Below the pieces are notes generated by a model. It ran no database searches, was not told where the DNA came from, and saw nothing but the letters and a program-made list of their open reading frames with translations. Positions 42,839 to 51,203 of a stretch of 64,000 bases of DNA are shown here, piece after piece; within the stretch, counting starts at the first letter, position 1; the number at the start of each line of letters is the position of its first letter. A program made the position numbers and the translations under genes. This DNA is from Allostella sp. ATCC 35155 (GTDB taxonomy: Bacteria > Pseudomonadota > Alphaproteobacteria > ATCC43930 > Allostellaceae): positions 3,964,001-4,028,000 of the forward strand of contig AP019701.1 of the NCBI GenBank assembly GCA_006738865.1, in the 5' to 3' direction.

Positions 42839-43939
42839 CTACGACAGGATCGCGAAGTCCGCGGCGTCGAGAACGGCCGGTGCGGTGTCGAGGATCAGCA
42901 GCGCGTTGCCGCCGCCGAGGTCGAGCAGTGACCCCTCGGCATGGACCGAAATGCGTGCCAGCAGTTCGCCGGCATCGCGCACACCCGAACCGTTGACGTT
43001 CTCCACGACCAGGATGCGGTCGATCCCCGGTTCGAAGTCGACGATGCGATCGAAGCCGACGGCATGGCCGAAGACCAGCCGGTCCGAACCTTCCCCCCCA
43101 TACAGCACGTCGTCGCCGAGATCGCCGAACAGCGTGTCCGCGCCGCCCCCGCCATCGAGGACATCGTTGCCCTGGCCGCCGCGCACGACATCGTCGCCGG
43201 TGCCGCCGGCCACATAGTCGTCGCCGAGGTTGCCGTTGACGTGCCAGTCGCCGCCGTCGTCCCCGAACACCAGGTCGTCGCCCTGGCCGCCACGGACGAA
43301 GTCCGCCCCCGGGCCGCCATAGACGACGTCGTCGCCCGTGTTGCCGTTGACATCGTCGTCGCCTTCCCCGCCCAGCACGCTGTCCGACCCGTCGCCGGCG
43401 ATGATCTGGTCCGCGCCGTCGCCGCCGACGAGCGTGTCGTCGCCGGAATCGGCGATGCCGGTGTCCTGTCCCCCGAAGATGGTGTCGTCGCCGGCCCCGC
43501 CATCGACGAAATCGTTGTCCGGTCCGGCCAGGACATAGTCCGCCCCGCCGGCCGACAGGATCGAATCCCCGTCCGGGCCGCCGAGGATCCAGTCGTCGCC
43601 GTCGCCGCCGACGAAGGTGTCCTGCCCCGTCCAACCCTGAAGGTTCGAGCCGAGCGCGCTGCCGAAGAGGAGGTCGTCGCCGGCATCGCCGAAGATGATG
43701 ACCCCGTCGGCATCCTGCTCGGTCTCCGAGCCGGCCCAGATCGTGTCCGCCCCCTCGCCGCCGCCGAGCTGGTCGTAGCCGGGGCCGCCCGCGATGCGGT
43801 CGTCGCCGTCGCGTCCCTCGATGGAGTCGTCACCGTCTCCGCCGAACAGGGTGTCGTTGCCGCCGAGCCCGTCGATGCTGTCCTCGCCGTCGCCGCCCGC
43901 CAGGGAGTCGGCGCCATCGGTGCCAGTGATCACGGCCAT
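42839..43939 (-). CDS. RTX calcium-binding repeat protein
   Basis: The 366-residue protein consists of about 30 RTX-type repeats such as [20 protein letters not shown] and [20 protein letters not shown], followed by a C-terminal secretion region ([32 protein letters not shown]). It begins at ATG 43939 with GAGAGG upstream. The lack of a Sec signal fits type I secretion. It is a paralogue of the 40093-41043 protein, sharing the GDWHVNGN block, yet the two are separated by unrelated metabolic genes. Confidence 0.9.
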   Translation of the reverse strand: MAVITGTDGADSLAGGDGEDSIDGLGGNDTLFGGDGDDSIEGRDGDDRIAGGPGYDQLGGGEGADTIWAGSETEQDADGVIIFGDAGDDLLFGSALGSNLQGWTGQDTFVGGDGDDWILGGPDGDSILSAGGADYVLAGPDNDFVDGGAGDDTIFGGQDTGIADSGDDTLVGGDGADQIIAGDGSDSVLGGEGDDDVNGNTGDDVVYGGPGADFVRGGQGDDLVFGDDGGDWHVNGNLGDDYVAGGTGDDVVRGGQGNDVLDGGGGADTLFGDLGDDVLYGGEGSDRLVFGHAVGFDRIVDFEPGIDRILVVENVNGSGVRDAGELLARISVHAEGSLLDLGGGNALLILDTAPAVLDAADFAILS

Positions 43940-44067
43940 ACCAGCCTCTCCATCGGTTGCCTGACGCTCTGACGCGGGCACTATCGCAGAGGTTCAACAG
44001 GAGGCGGAGTGTTGACGCCGGACGGGTACGGGCGGCGGGGGTGGGCGCGGACGCCGGAGGCGCTATC

Positions 44068-45708
44068 ATGCCGCCCATGCTGCAGCCCGCCCGCGACTAT
44101 GCGGCGCTGGCCGGCGGGTTCCGCTGGTCCGTGCCCGACCGCTTCAACATCGGCGCCGACGTCGTCGACCGCCATGCCGCGGCCGACCCGACGCGCCCGG
44201 CCCTGATCTGGGAGGACGAGGCCGGCCGGGTCGGGCGCCTGACCTTCGGCGAGGTCGCCCGCCTCTCGAACCGGCTCGCCAACGTCTTCGCCGGCCTCGG
44301 CCTCGTTCGCGGCGACCGGGTCGGCATCCTGCTCGCCCAGGGGCCGGAGACGGCGCTGGCCCACGTCGCCGCCTACAAGGCCGGCCTGGTCGCGGTGCCG
44401 CTCTTCACCCTGTTCGGGCCCGAAGCGCTGGAGTTCCGGCTCGGCGACTGCGGCGCCGGCCTCGTCGTCACCGATCTGGAGAACGCGGCCAAACTTGGTC
44501 CACTCCGCGACCGCCTGCCGGCACTGCGGCACGTCGTCACCATCGACGGCGGGGATCTCGCCTTCTGGCCGCTGCTGGAGCGGGCGGCCGACCGCTTCGC
44601 CGCGACCGACACGGCGGCCGACGACCCGGCGCTCATCATCTACACCTCCGGCACCACCGGGCCGCCCAAGGGCGCCCTCCATGCCCACCGCGTCCTGCTC
44701 GGCCACCTGCCGGGGGTCGAGTTGCCGCACGAGTTCTTTCCGCAGCCGGGCGATCTCTTCTGGACGCCGGCCGACTGGGCCTGGATCGGCGGCCTGCTCG
44801 ACGTGCTGCTGCCCGCCTGGCACCACGGCGTGCCCGTGCTCGCCCATCGCGCCCGCCGCTTCGACCCGGAGGCGGCGCTGGCGCTGATGGCGCGACACGG
44901 GGTGCGCAACGTCTTCTTCCCGCCGACCGCCCTGAAGCTGCTGCGCCAGTCGGGCGGCCGCCCGCCGGCAGGGTTGCGCCTGCGCTCGGTCGGCTCCGGC
45001 GGCGAGACGCTGGGGACGGAACTGCTCGACTGGGCACGCGCGACGCTGGGGGTCACGGTCAACGAGTTCTACGGCCAGACCGAATGCAACCTCGTGGTCG
45101 CCAACTGCGCCGGCCTCTTCCCGGTGCGGCCCGGCTCGATGGGCCGGCCCGTTCCGGGGCACGACGTCGCCATCGTCGACGCCACAGGCACGCCCCTGCC
45201 GCCGGGGGAGACCGGCAACATCGCGATCCGCCGCCCCGATCCGGTGATGTTCCTCGGCTACTGGAACAATCCCGCCGCGACGGTGGCCAAATTCGCGGGC
45301 GACTGGATGCTGACGGGCGACCTCGGCCGCGCCGACGGGGACGGCTGGCTCTACTATGTCGGCCGCGACGACGACGTGATCACCTCGGCCGGCTACCGCA
45401 TCGGCCCCGGCGAAATCGAGGACTGCCTGCTCGGCCACCCCGCGGTCGCCATGGCGGCCGTCGTCGGCGTGCCCGATCCGGTGCGCACCGAGGCGATCAT
45501 GGCCTGGCTGGTGCTGAAGGACGGCCACGCTCCGTCGGACGCACTGGCCGACGAGATCCGCCGGTGGGTGCGCACGCGGCTCGCCGCCCACGAATATCCG
45601 CGGCACGTCGCCTTCGTCGAGGCGCTGCCCATGACCGCCACGGGCAAGATCGTGCGCCGCGAACTGCGCCGCCGCGCAGCCGAGGAATCGCGGGGAGCCG
45701 CGAACTAG
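44068..45708 (+). CDS. Acyl-CoA synthetase (acetyl/propionyl/medium-chain type, AMP-forming)
   Basis: The 546-residue ANL enzyme begins DYAALAGGFRWSVPDRFNIGADVVDRHA, as do acetoacetyl/medium-chain acyl-CoA synthetases. It has IIYTSGTTGPPKGALHAH (P-loop), NEFYGQTECNLVVANC, LTGDLGRADGDGWLYYVGRDDDVITSAGYRIGPGEIE, and the catalytic lysine in MTATGKIVRRELR. It activates a short or medium acyl group for catabolism. GGAGG lies eight bases before the ATG at 44068. Its 3' end overlaps a small convergent gene by 4 bp. Confidence 0.88.
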   Translation: MPPMLQPARDYAALAGGFRWSVPDRFNIGADVVDRHAAADPTRPALIWEDEAGRVGRLTFGEVARLSNRLANVFAGLGLVRGDRVGILLAQGPETALAHVAAYKAGLVAVPLFTLFGPEALEFRLGDCGAGLVVTDLENAAKLGPLRDRLPALRHVVTIDGGDLAFWPLLERAADRFAATDTAADDPALIIYTSGTTGPPKGALHAHRVLLGHLPGVELPHEFFPQPGDLFWTPADWAWIGGLLDVLLPAWHHGVPVLAHRARRFDPEAALALMARHGVRNVFFPPTALKLLRQSGGRPPAGLRLRSVGSGGETLGTELLDWARATLGVTVNEFYGQTECNLVVANCAGLFPVRPGSMGRPVPGHDVAIVDATGTPLPPGETGNIAIRRPDPVMFLGYWNNPAATVAKFAGDWMLTGDLGRADGDGWLYYVGRDDDVITSAGYRIGPGEIEDCLLGHPAVAMAAVVGVPDPVRTEAIMAWLVLKDGHAPSDALADEIRRWVRTRLAAHEYPRHVAFVEALPMTATGKIVRRELRRRAAEESRGAAN

Positions 45709-45899
45709 CCGCCCAGCAGGCCGAACAGCCGCTCCACCGCCGCGGCGATCGGCTCCGGCAGCGATGCCTCGCCGGTCGCCGCCGGCAGCAGGACGGCGGC
45801 AAGCAGCATCAGCGATGCGCCGGCGGCGCCCAGCATCAGGAGGAACCGGGTGGTCGCGCCGTCCGCGCGCGCGTCGGTATTGCCAGTGCTGCTCTTCAT
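45705..45899 (-). CDS. Small single-pass membrane protein
   Basis: The 64-residue product has a polar N-terminus (MKSSTGNTDARADGATTRF), one hydrophobic helix (LLMLGAAGASLMLLAAVLLPAA) and a short amphipathic tail. GGAGG sits seven bases before the ATG at 45899. It converges with the acyl-CoA synthetase gene with a 4-bp overlap. The frame extends further upstream, but that portion lacks coding character. I do not recognise a family. Confidence 0.5.
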   Translation of the reverse strand: MKSSTGNTDARADGATTRFLLMLGAAGASLMLLAAVLLPAATGEASLPEPIAAAVERLFGLLGG

Positions 45900-46132
45900 C
45901 CCGTGCCTCCGCGCTCCCGTCGCCCCCGCCGACGGCCGCCCCGCAGGTCGGTCGCACCGAGCTGCGGGCAGGTTCTGTTGCATCATCCGGTCCACCGGTG
46001 ACAACGATCGCGACGAACGCTCGTTCGATCCAGCCGCCGCTCCAGGGCGGATTGTCGCGGCCGGCCGGGATCGCTACCAATGGGGCAGCAGGCAGCGGCA
46101 CGAAGGCCGCGCCCCGATCCAGGAGGAACCGC

Positions 46133-48280
46133 TTGTCCGACGCCCGTCCCGCCGCTCCGGCCTCGCCCCTGCTCGACCCCGCCTCGCTGACGGCGATGCT
46201 GCGTCCGCGCTCGGTCGCGATCGTCGGGGCCAGCAACGACCCGACGCGGATCGGCGGCCGGCCCCTGCGCTACTATCGCGAGAACGGCTTTCCCGGCGCG
46301 GTCTATCCGATCAACCCCAACCGGGACGAGATCCAGGGCCTGAAGGCCTATCCCGACATCGCCAGCCTGCCCGAGGCACCGGACCTGGTCCTGGTGGCGA
46401 TCCCGGCGGCGGCCGTCGTCGCGACGGCCGAGCAGGCCGCCGCCAAGGGTGCCCGCGCGATGGTCATCTTCTCCTCCGGCTTCGCCGAGATGGAGGACGG
46501 GGACGGACCGGCGATGCAGCGGCGCCTCGGCGAGATCGCGCGCGAGAGCGGCATGCGGATCGCCGGGCCGAACTGCCTCGGCGTCTTCAATGCCGCCATC
46601 GGGCACTACTGCACCTTCACCGCCTCCTTCGATCTCGGCGGCTTCCCGCAGGAGGGCGGCATCGCGATCGTCAGCCAGTCCGGCGCCTATGGCAGCCACA
46701 TGGCGACCCTGGCGCGCGAGAAGGGCCTCGGCACCACCTACTGGATGACGACCGGCAACGAGTGCGACGTACAGGTTGCCGACTGCATCGCCTTCCTCGC
46801 CGACCAGCCCGACGTCGACGTCATCGGCTGCTACATCGAGGGCGTGCTGGATGCCGGCCGCCTGACCGCCGCGCTGGACTATGCGCACGCGCGGCGCAAG
46901 CCGGTGGTCGTCATGAAGGTCGGCCGCTCGGACGTCGGCGCGGCGGCGGCGCAGTCGCATACCGCCTCCCTGGCCGGCGCCGACCGCGTCTATGACAGCG
47001 TCTTCCGCCGCTACGGCGCGCTGCGCGTCGAGACGACCGAGGAGATGCTGGACGTCGCCTATGCCTGCACCCGGCGGACCTTCCCGACGGGTCGCAAGCT
47101 CGGCATCGTCACCATCTCGGGCGGCGGCGGCGTCGTCCTGGCCGACGCGGCGACCGCCGCCGGGCTCGAGGTGCCCGCCATGCCGGCCGACGCCCAGCGG
47201 CGGCTGAAGGAGATCCTGCCCTTCGCGGCGGTGCGCAACCCGGTCGACATCACCGCCCAGGCATTCAACGACATGAGCCTGGTGACGAAGAACGTCGAGA
47301 TGATGCTGGCCGAGGGCGGCTACGACCTGATCGTCAACTTCTTCACCTCGGTCCCGCGCTCCAAGGTCATCAATGCACGCCTGCGGCCGGCGATGCAGGA
47401 GGCGGCGCGCAAGTTCCCCGGGCGGCTGCAGGTCATGTGCATGATCTCGACGCCCGAGATGACGAAGGAGTACGAGGCCGACGGCTACCTCGTCTTCGAG
47501 GATCCGCATCGCGCGGTGAAAGCGCTGGCGGCGCTGTGCAGCTTCGGCGAGGCCTTCGCCCGGCCGCCGCGCGCAGCGCCCCCCGACCTGCCGGCGGGCG
47601 CCCTGCCCGCCCCCGCGGGCGTGGTCGACGAGCGCGAGGCCAAGCGCATCCTCGGCGCAGCCGGCATCCCCGTCGTCGAGGACCGGCTGGCCCGCACGGC
47701 CGCGGAGGCCGCGGCCGCGGCCCGCGCCTTCGGCGGGCCCGTCGTCCTCAAGATCTCCTCGCCCGACATCCTGCACAAGACCGAGGTCGGCGGCGTCGCC
47801 GTCGGCCTCGCCGACCCCGATGCGGCGGCGGCAGCCTTCGCGGCCATGACGGCCCGCGTCGCCGCCGCCCGGCCAGCGGCGCACATCGACGGTGCGCTGG
47901 TCAGCCCGATGATCGCCGACGGGGTCGAGTGCATCATGGGGGTCAGCGTCGACCCCGCCTTCGGGCCGGTCGTGCTGTTCGGCCTCGGCGGCATCTTCGT
48001 CGAGGTGCTGAAGGACGTGACGCTGCGCGTCGCACCCTTCTCTCCCGCCGAGGCGGCGGAGATGATCCGCGAGGTCAAGGGCTTCCCACTGCTCGACGGG
48101 GCCCGCGGCAAGCCCAAGGCCGACGTCGCGGCGCTGGCCGAGGCGCTCTCGCGCCTCTCGGTCTTCGCCGCCGCCAACTCCGACCGCATCGACAGCATCG
48201 ACGTCAACCCGATCCTGGTGCGCCCCGCCGGCCAGGGCGTGGTTGCGGTCGATGCCCTCTTCGTTCCCCGCCAGTCCTGA
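46133..48280 (+). CDS. ADP-forming acyl-CoA ligase (fused alpha/beta acetate--CoA ligase family)
   Basis: The 715-residue protein joins the CoA-binding/ligase domains (LRPRSVAIVGASNDPTRIG; IVSQSGAYGSHM; QSHTASLAGADRVYDSVFRRYG with the phosphohistidine-type motif) to an ATP-grasp domain (DEREAKRILGAAGIPVVEDRLA; VVLKISSPDILHKTEVGGVAVGL). Enzymes of this type make acyl-CoA or, in reverse, ATP plus acid. I place the start at TTG 46133, because AGGAGG lies six bases upstream and no ATG precedes the first domain. A GST gene follows 13 bp downstream. Confidence 0.88.
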   Translation: MSDARPAAPASPLLDPASLTAMLRPRSVAIVGASNDPTRIGGRPLRYYRENGFPGAVYPINPNRDEIQGLKAYPDIASLPEAPDLVLVAIPAAAVVATAEQAAAKGARAMVIFSSGFAEMEDGDGPAMQRRLGEIARESGMRIAGPNCLGVFNAAIGHYCTFTASFDLGGFPQEGGIAIVSQSGAYGSHMATLAREKGLGTTYWMTTGNECDVQVADCIAFLADQPDVDVIGCYIEGVLDAGRLTAALDYAHARRKPVVVMKVGRSDVGAAAAQSHTASLAGADRVYDSVFRRYGALRVETTEEMLDVAYACTRRTFPTGRKLGIVTISGGGGVVLADAATAAGLEVPAMPADAQRRLKEILPFAAVRNPVDITAQAFNDMSLVTKNVEMMLAEGGYDLIVNFFTSVPRSKVINARLRPAMQEAARKFPGRLQVMCMISTPEMTKEYEADGYLVFEDPHRAVKALAALCSFGEAFARPPRAAPPDLPAGALPAPAGVVDEREAKRILGAAGIPVVEDRLARTAAEAAAAARAFGGPVVLKISSPDILHKTEVGGVAVGLADPDAAAAAFAAMTARVAAARPAAHIDGALVSPMIADGVECIMGVSVDPAFGPVVLFGLGGIFVEVLKDVTLRVAPFSPAEAAEMIREVKGFPLLDGARGKPKADVAALAEALSRLSVFAAANSDRIDSIDVNPILVRPAGQGVVAVDALFVPRQS

Positions 48281-48293
48281 CGGAGCCCACCCA

Positions 48294-48905
48294 ATGATCC
48301 TCGTCGGCCGCTATCTCTCGCCCTTCGTGCGCCGCGTCGCCATCACGCTCGACCTCTACGGCATGCCGTTCGAGCATCGCCCGCTCTCGACCATGACCGA
48401 CCTGGAAGCGATCAAGACGCTGAACCCGGTCGGCCGGGTGCCGGTGCTGACCCTCGACGACGGCGAGAGCCTGGTCGATTCGGCGGCGATCCTCGATCAT
48501 CTGGACGAGGTCGCCGGCCCGGCCCGCGCGCTCGTGCCGCCCGCCGGCCCGGAGCGGCGGCGCGTCCTCAACCGGCTGGCGGTCGTCGTCGGCACGATGG
48601 AGAAGGCGGTCGGCTACGTCTACGAAACCCGGCGCCGGCCGGCCGAGCGCCAGCACCAGCCCTGGATCGACACCCTGAAGGGCCAGGTCGCGGGCGGCCT
48701 CGCGGCGCTGGAGGCAGCCGACCCGCAGCCCTGGCTCGCCGGCCTGTCGATGACCCAGGCCGACGTCTCGGCGGCGGTGCTGGTCGATTTCCTGCGCGCG
48801 ATGGCGCCGGAGCTGCTGCCGGCCGGGTCGCACCCCAAGCTGGAAGCCCTGGCGGCCCGCCTCGCCACCACCCCCGCCTTCCAGAAGGCCGCGGTTCCGA
48901 CCTGA
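48294..48905 (+). CDS. Glutathione S-transferase family protein
   Basis: The 203-residue protein has a thioredoxin-like N-terminal domain (MILVGRYLSPFVRRVAITLDLYG, with LNPVGRVPVLTLDDGESLVDSAAILDHLDE) and an all-helical C-terminal domain ending with AWLAG-like WLAGLSMTQADVSAAV. SPFVRR places serine at the usual catalytic position. It is probably cotranscribed with the acyl-CoA ligase gene. Substrate unknown. Confidence 0.88.
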   Translation: MILVGRYLSPFVRRVAITLDLYGMPFEHRPLSTMTDLEAIKTLNPVGRVPVLTLDDGESLVDSAAILDHLDEVAGPARALVPPAGPERRRVLNRLAVVVGTMEKAVGYVYETRRRPAERQHQPWIDTLKGQVAGGLAALEAADPQPWLAGLSMTQADVSAAVLVDFLRAMAPELLPAGSHPKLEALAARLATTPAFQKAAVPT

Positions 48906-48940
48906 GGGTACGGGCCGTCGGCGCGGGGAACGTCGCGACG

Positions 48941-49147
48941 ATGCTGCGCTCGCCGGAGGTGGCGCTGCTGACGATGGCGGAGGCGCCATTCCGGCGCCGC
49001 GCCGGCTTGCCGGCGGAGGCCGTCGCGATCCCGGCGCCGCCGGCCCTGCCCCCGCCGGGCCCCCCGGCCGTGGCGCGCGGCGGCTTCGGCCTGCTCGGCG
49101 ACCGGCTCGGCCTCGACGAGCTGACGCTGACGTCCGAGCCGCAGTAG
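48941..49147 (+). CDS. Short proline/alanine-rich ORF of doubtful status
   Basis: A 68-codon frame (MLRSPEVALLTMAEAPFRRRAG... ending LDELTLTSEPQ) fills the 246-bp space between two recognised genes. It contains an IPAPPALPPPGPPAV linker and no known motif, and no convincing ribosome site precedes it. It may be a real small protein, a remnant, or chance in GC-rich DNA. Confidence 0.25.
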   Translation: MLRSPEVALLTMAEAPFRRRAGLPAEAVAIPAPPALPPPGPPAVARGGFGLLGDRLGLDELTLTSEPQ

Positions 49148-49151
49148 GGCG

Positions 49152-49637
49152 TCAGGACGGCAGGGCGACGGCGGCGGGGCTGACGGCGCGTTCCGGGCGC
49201 GGCGCCGGCCGCTCCGGCAGGTCGAGGTCGTTCTCGATCATGGCGAAGGCGAGCGCGGCCGCGGCCGCCACCAGCGGCGTGACGCCGGCCGGGCGCACCA
49301 GCCAGCGGGCGAGCCGCACCGCCAGTTCCACCCGCTCGGCCTGGACGGCTGCGAAGAGTGCGAGGACCACCCGCTCGTCGGGCGTCACCTGCTGGCCGCA
49401 GACGGGGTGGTGGACGATGGCGCGGCGGGCGTGGCCGGCGATGGCCGCGACCGACCGGTCGAGCGCGCGGATGGCGGGGCCGGCATCGTCGGCCGGGAAG
49501 GTCCGCCCGAACTCGCGCATCACCATCGGCCGGTGCCCAGCGCCCGACACCCAGGCGCGGAAGGACCAGAGCAGCAGTCGTTCGCCCTGGGTCAGCGTGT
49601 CCACCGCCGGCCCAGGGATCGGTTTGGTCGTCGCCAT
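49152..49637 (-). CDS. Conserved-type hypothetical protein (helical, DE-V-LALF motif)
   Basis: The 161-residue protein contains GERLLLWSFRAWVSGAG, VMREFGRTFPADDAGPAI and a block HHPVCGQQVTPDERVVLALFAAVQAE, which looks like a conserved core, ending in a low-complexity tail. ATG 49637 is preferred because GGAGGCGA lies six bases upstream; ATG 49652 is the alternative. I do not recognise the family. It is divergent from the GST gene at 49773. Confidence 0.6.
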   Translation of the reverse strand: MATTKPIPGPAVDTLTQGERLLLWSFRAWVSGAGHRPMVMREFGRTFPADDAGPAIRALDRSVAAIAGHARRAIVHHPVCGQQVTPDERVVLALFAAVQAERVELAVRLARWLVRPAGVTPLVAAAAALAFAMIENDLDLPERPAPRPERAVSPAAVALPS

Positions 49638-49772
49638 CGCATTCGCCTCCATGTTCGGGCCTGGCCGCCGACCCTAGGCGATAGTGCGACTGATTTGCAA
49701 TAACATGACGTCCAACCCTTGCTCCGACATGCGCCGCATGAGAACATATCAGGAACTTGTCAGGAGAATCGG

Positions 49773-50450
49773 ATGGCACCTCGCCTCTATTCCGGCCCGC
49801 TCAGCATGTTCGGCGCCAAGGCCGAGATCGCGCTGCACGAGAAGGGGGTGCCGTTCGAGCTCGTCATGGTGCCCTTCGACATGGAGCGCCTCTACGAGCC
49901 GAAGCACCCCGAGGTCGCGCGCATCAACCCCAAGCGCCAGGTGCCGGTGCTGGTCGACGGCGGGCTGGAGCTCTTCGATTCGACGCAGATCTTCGAGTAT
50001 CTGGAGGATCGCTGGCCGGCTCCACCGCTCTGGCCCGGCGATGTGGCGGACCGCGCCCGCGCCCGCCAGATCGAGCATCTCTCGGACGAGGTCTATTTCC
50101 CGCCGGTCGTCCGCCTGATGGGGCTGCAGTCGGCGCCGCACGACCCGGCCGCGGTCGCCGCAAGGGAGGCATGCGCCGCCTTCTATCGCCGCATGGAGAC
50201 GACCCTCGGCCGCGCTGACTGGCTCGCCGGCCCCTACGGCTATGCCGACATCGCCTTCTTCATGGCCCAGCTGTTCGGCGCCCGCATGGGCGTGCCGATG
50301 ACCGACGCCACCCCCGCCCTGCTGCGCTGGCGCACCCACATGGCCGCACGCCCCGCCGTGCGCCGCGTCGCCGTACCGATGGCGAAGTATCTCCTGTCCG
50401 TGGACCGCCCGCTGCCGCCGTTCCTGGAGGCGATGGTGGAGGCGGTCTGA
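49773..50450 (+). CDS. Glutathione S-transferase family protein
   Basis: The 225-residue protein has the GST N-terminal domain (RLYSGPLSMFGAKAEIALHEKGVPFELVMVPFD; INPKRQVPVLVDGGLELFDSTQIFEYLEDRW) and a C-terminal helical domain with WLAGPYGYADIAFFMAQLFG. The segment SGPLSMFGAK puts serine near the catalytic position. CAGGAGAATCGG precedes the ATG at 49773. It is a different GST from the one at 48294. Confidence 0.88.
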   Translation: MAPRLYSGPLSMFGAKAEIALHEKGVPFELVMVPFDMERLYEPKHPEVARINPKRQVPVLVDGGLELFDSTQIFEYLEDRWPAPPLWPGDVADRARARQIEHLSDEVYFPPVVRLMGLQSAPHDPAAVAAREACAAFYRRMETTLGRADWLAGPYGYADIAFFMAQLFGARMGVPMTDATPALLRWRTHMAARPAVRRVAVPMAKYLLSVDRPLPPFLEAMVEAV

Positions 50451-50479
50451 GAGCCGGCGTCCCGGTTAGCAGGAGACCT

Positions 50480-50788
50480 TCACGCCGCCTTCGGCAACGG
50501 CCGCGCCCGCTCGACCCGTTCGCGCTGCTCGGGCGTGTTCATCACGGTCCAGAGATCGTTGCGTCGCTGCGTATTGAGCCAGAAGTCCGCGCTGTTGCCG
50601 AACACCCGCGCCAGGATCAGGGCGGTCGCCGCGGTGACCGCCCGGCGATTGCCGCACAACTCGTTGACGTGCTTGCGCGGCACCCCCATCGCCTCGGCCA
50701 AGGCCGCCTGCGTGAGCCCCATTGGACGCATAAACTCCTCCGTCAGGATTTCTCCGACCGTCGCCGGCTTGCGCTTGGTGGTCCACAT
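50480..50788 (-). CDS. higA: HigA-family antitoxin (XRE)
   Basis: The 102-residue protein matches HigA closely: GEILTEEFMRPMGLTQAALAEAMGVPRKHVNELCGNRRAVTAATALILARVFGNSADFWLNTQRRNDLW. It is a helix-turn-helix antitoxin that normally neutralises HigB and represses the higBA operon. Here the gene that should precede it is reduced to a fragment (50843-50884), so it is an orphan. A 7-bp inverted repeat GGTTGCC-TCGC-GGCAACC (50860-50877), upstream of the start, could be its operator but overlaps that fragment. Confidence 0.9.
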   Translation of the reverse strand: MWTTKRKPATVGEILTEEFMRPMGLTQAALAEAMGVPRKHVNELCGNRRAVTAATALILARVFGNSADFWLNTQRRNDLWTVMNTPEQRERVERARPLPKAA

Positions 50789-50842
50789 AGCGGCTTCTCC
50801 GTCATCGATAGCTGTGATCGTGTCGAACCCGAAGAAACCGCC

Positions 50843-50884
50843 TCACAGCTTCTCGGCGTGGTTGCCTCGCGGCAACCGCGAGTC
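50843..50884 (-). pseudogene. HigB toxin remnant
   Basis: The minus strand reads DSRLPRGNHAEKL and then TGA. This matches the internal HigB segment that normally reads like DLR.PPGNRLEKLKGDR. The residues before it and the entire C-terminal half (usually ending VEIVDYH just before higA) are missing or scrambled. The position directly upstream of higA is where higB belongs. The match is short, so the call is moderate. Confidence 0.5.
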
Positions 50885-50933
50885 CCGACCGGTCGCCCGT
50901 GTCGCGTGCTGTGTCGGTTGCCGCGTCGTTCCC

Positions 50934-51203
50934 TCAGGCGGCTTGGCGCAGGCGATCCATCTCGCGAGCGAAGGCCGTGCGGATCGCGGCGGCCTCGGCT
51001 TCCGGCAGCCATCGGGTCATGTTCGGCACCACCGCGCTCCACATCCGCGCGTCCCGCTCGGAAAGGGGCATCGTCTCGGCAGCGCGCAGGGTGCCGAGAA
51101 GCCCGTCCAGCCGTCCCCGGATCGTCTCGGGATCAGGCGTCGTGGCACGCTGCGGCACGGACATGCGTCCGTCGCCGAACAGACTGCCCTGAGCGTCAGT
51201 CAT
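50934..51203 (-). CDS. Small hypothetical protein at the 3' end of the restriction-modification operon
   Basis: The 89-residue charged helical protein (MTDAQGSLFGDGRMS...TIRGRLDGLLGTLRAAETMPLSERDARMWSAVVPNM) has no domain I can name. Its start lies 8 bp inside the 3' end of the type ISP-like gene, so it is translated with it. The pattern LSERDARMW...LPEAEAAAIRTAFAREMDRL suggests a small DNA- or protein-binding helical bundle; this is only an impression. Confidence 0.65.
   Translation of the reverse strand: MTDAQGSLFGDGRMSVPQRATTPDPETIRGRLDGLLGTLRAAETMPLSERDARMWSAVVPNMTRWLPEAEAAAIRTAFAREMDRLRQAA

Noticed and set aside
40362-43972. Several plus-strand frames rich in proline, valine or arginine across the RTX genes
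   Set aside because: They are reverse readings of the repeated RTX nonapeptide DNA and repeat with the same period.
45983-47884. 633-codon minus-strand frame opposite the ADP-forming ligase gene
   Set aside because: Low-complexity arginine/glycine/aspartate composition; the plus-strand gene is well supported by motifs and a ribosome site.
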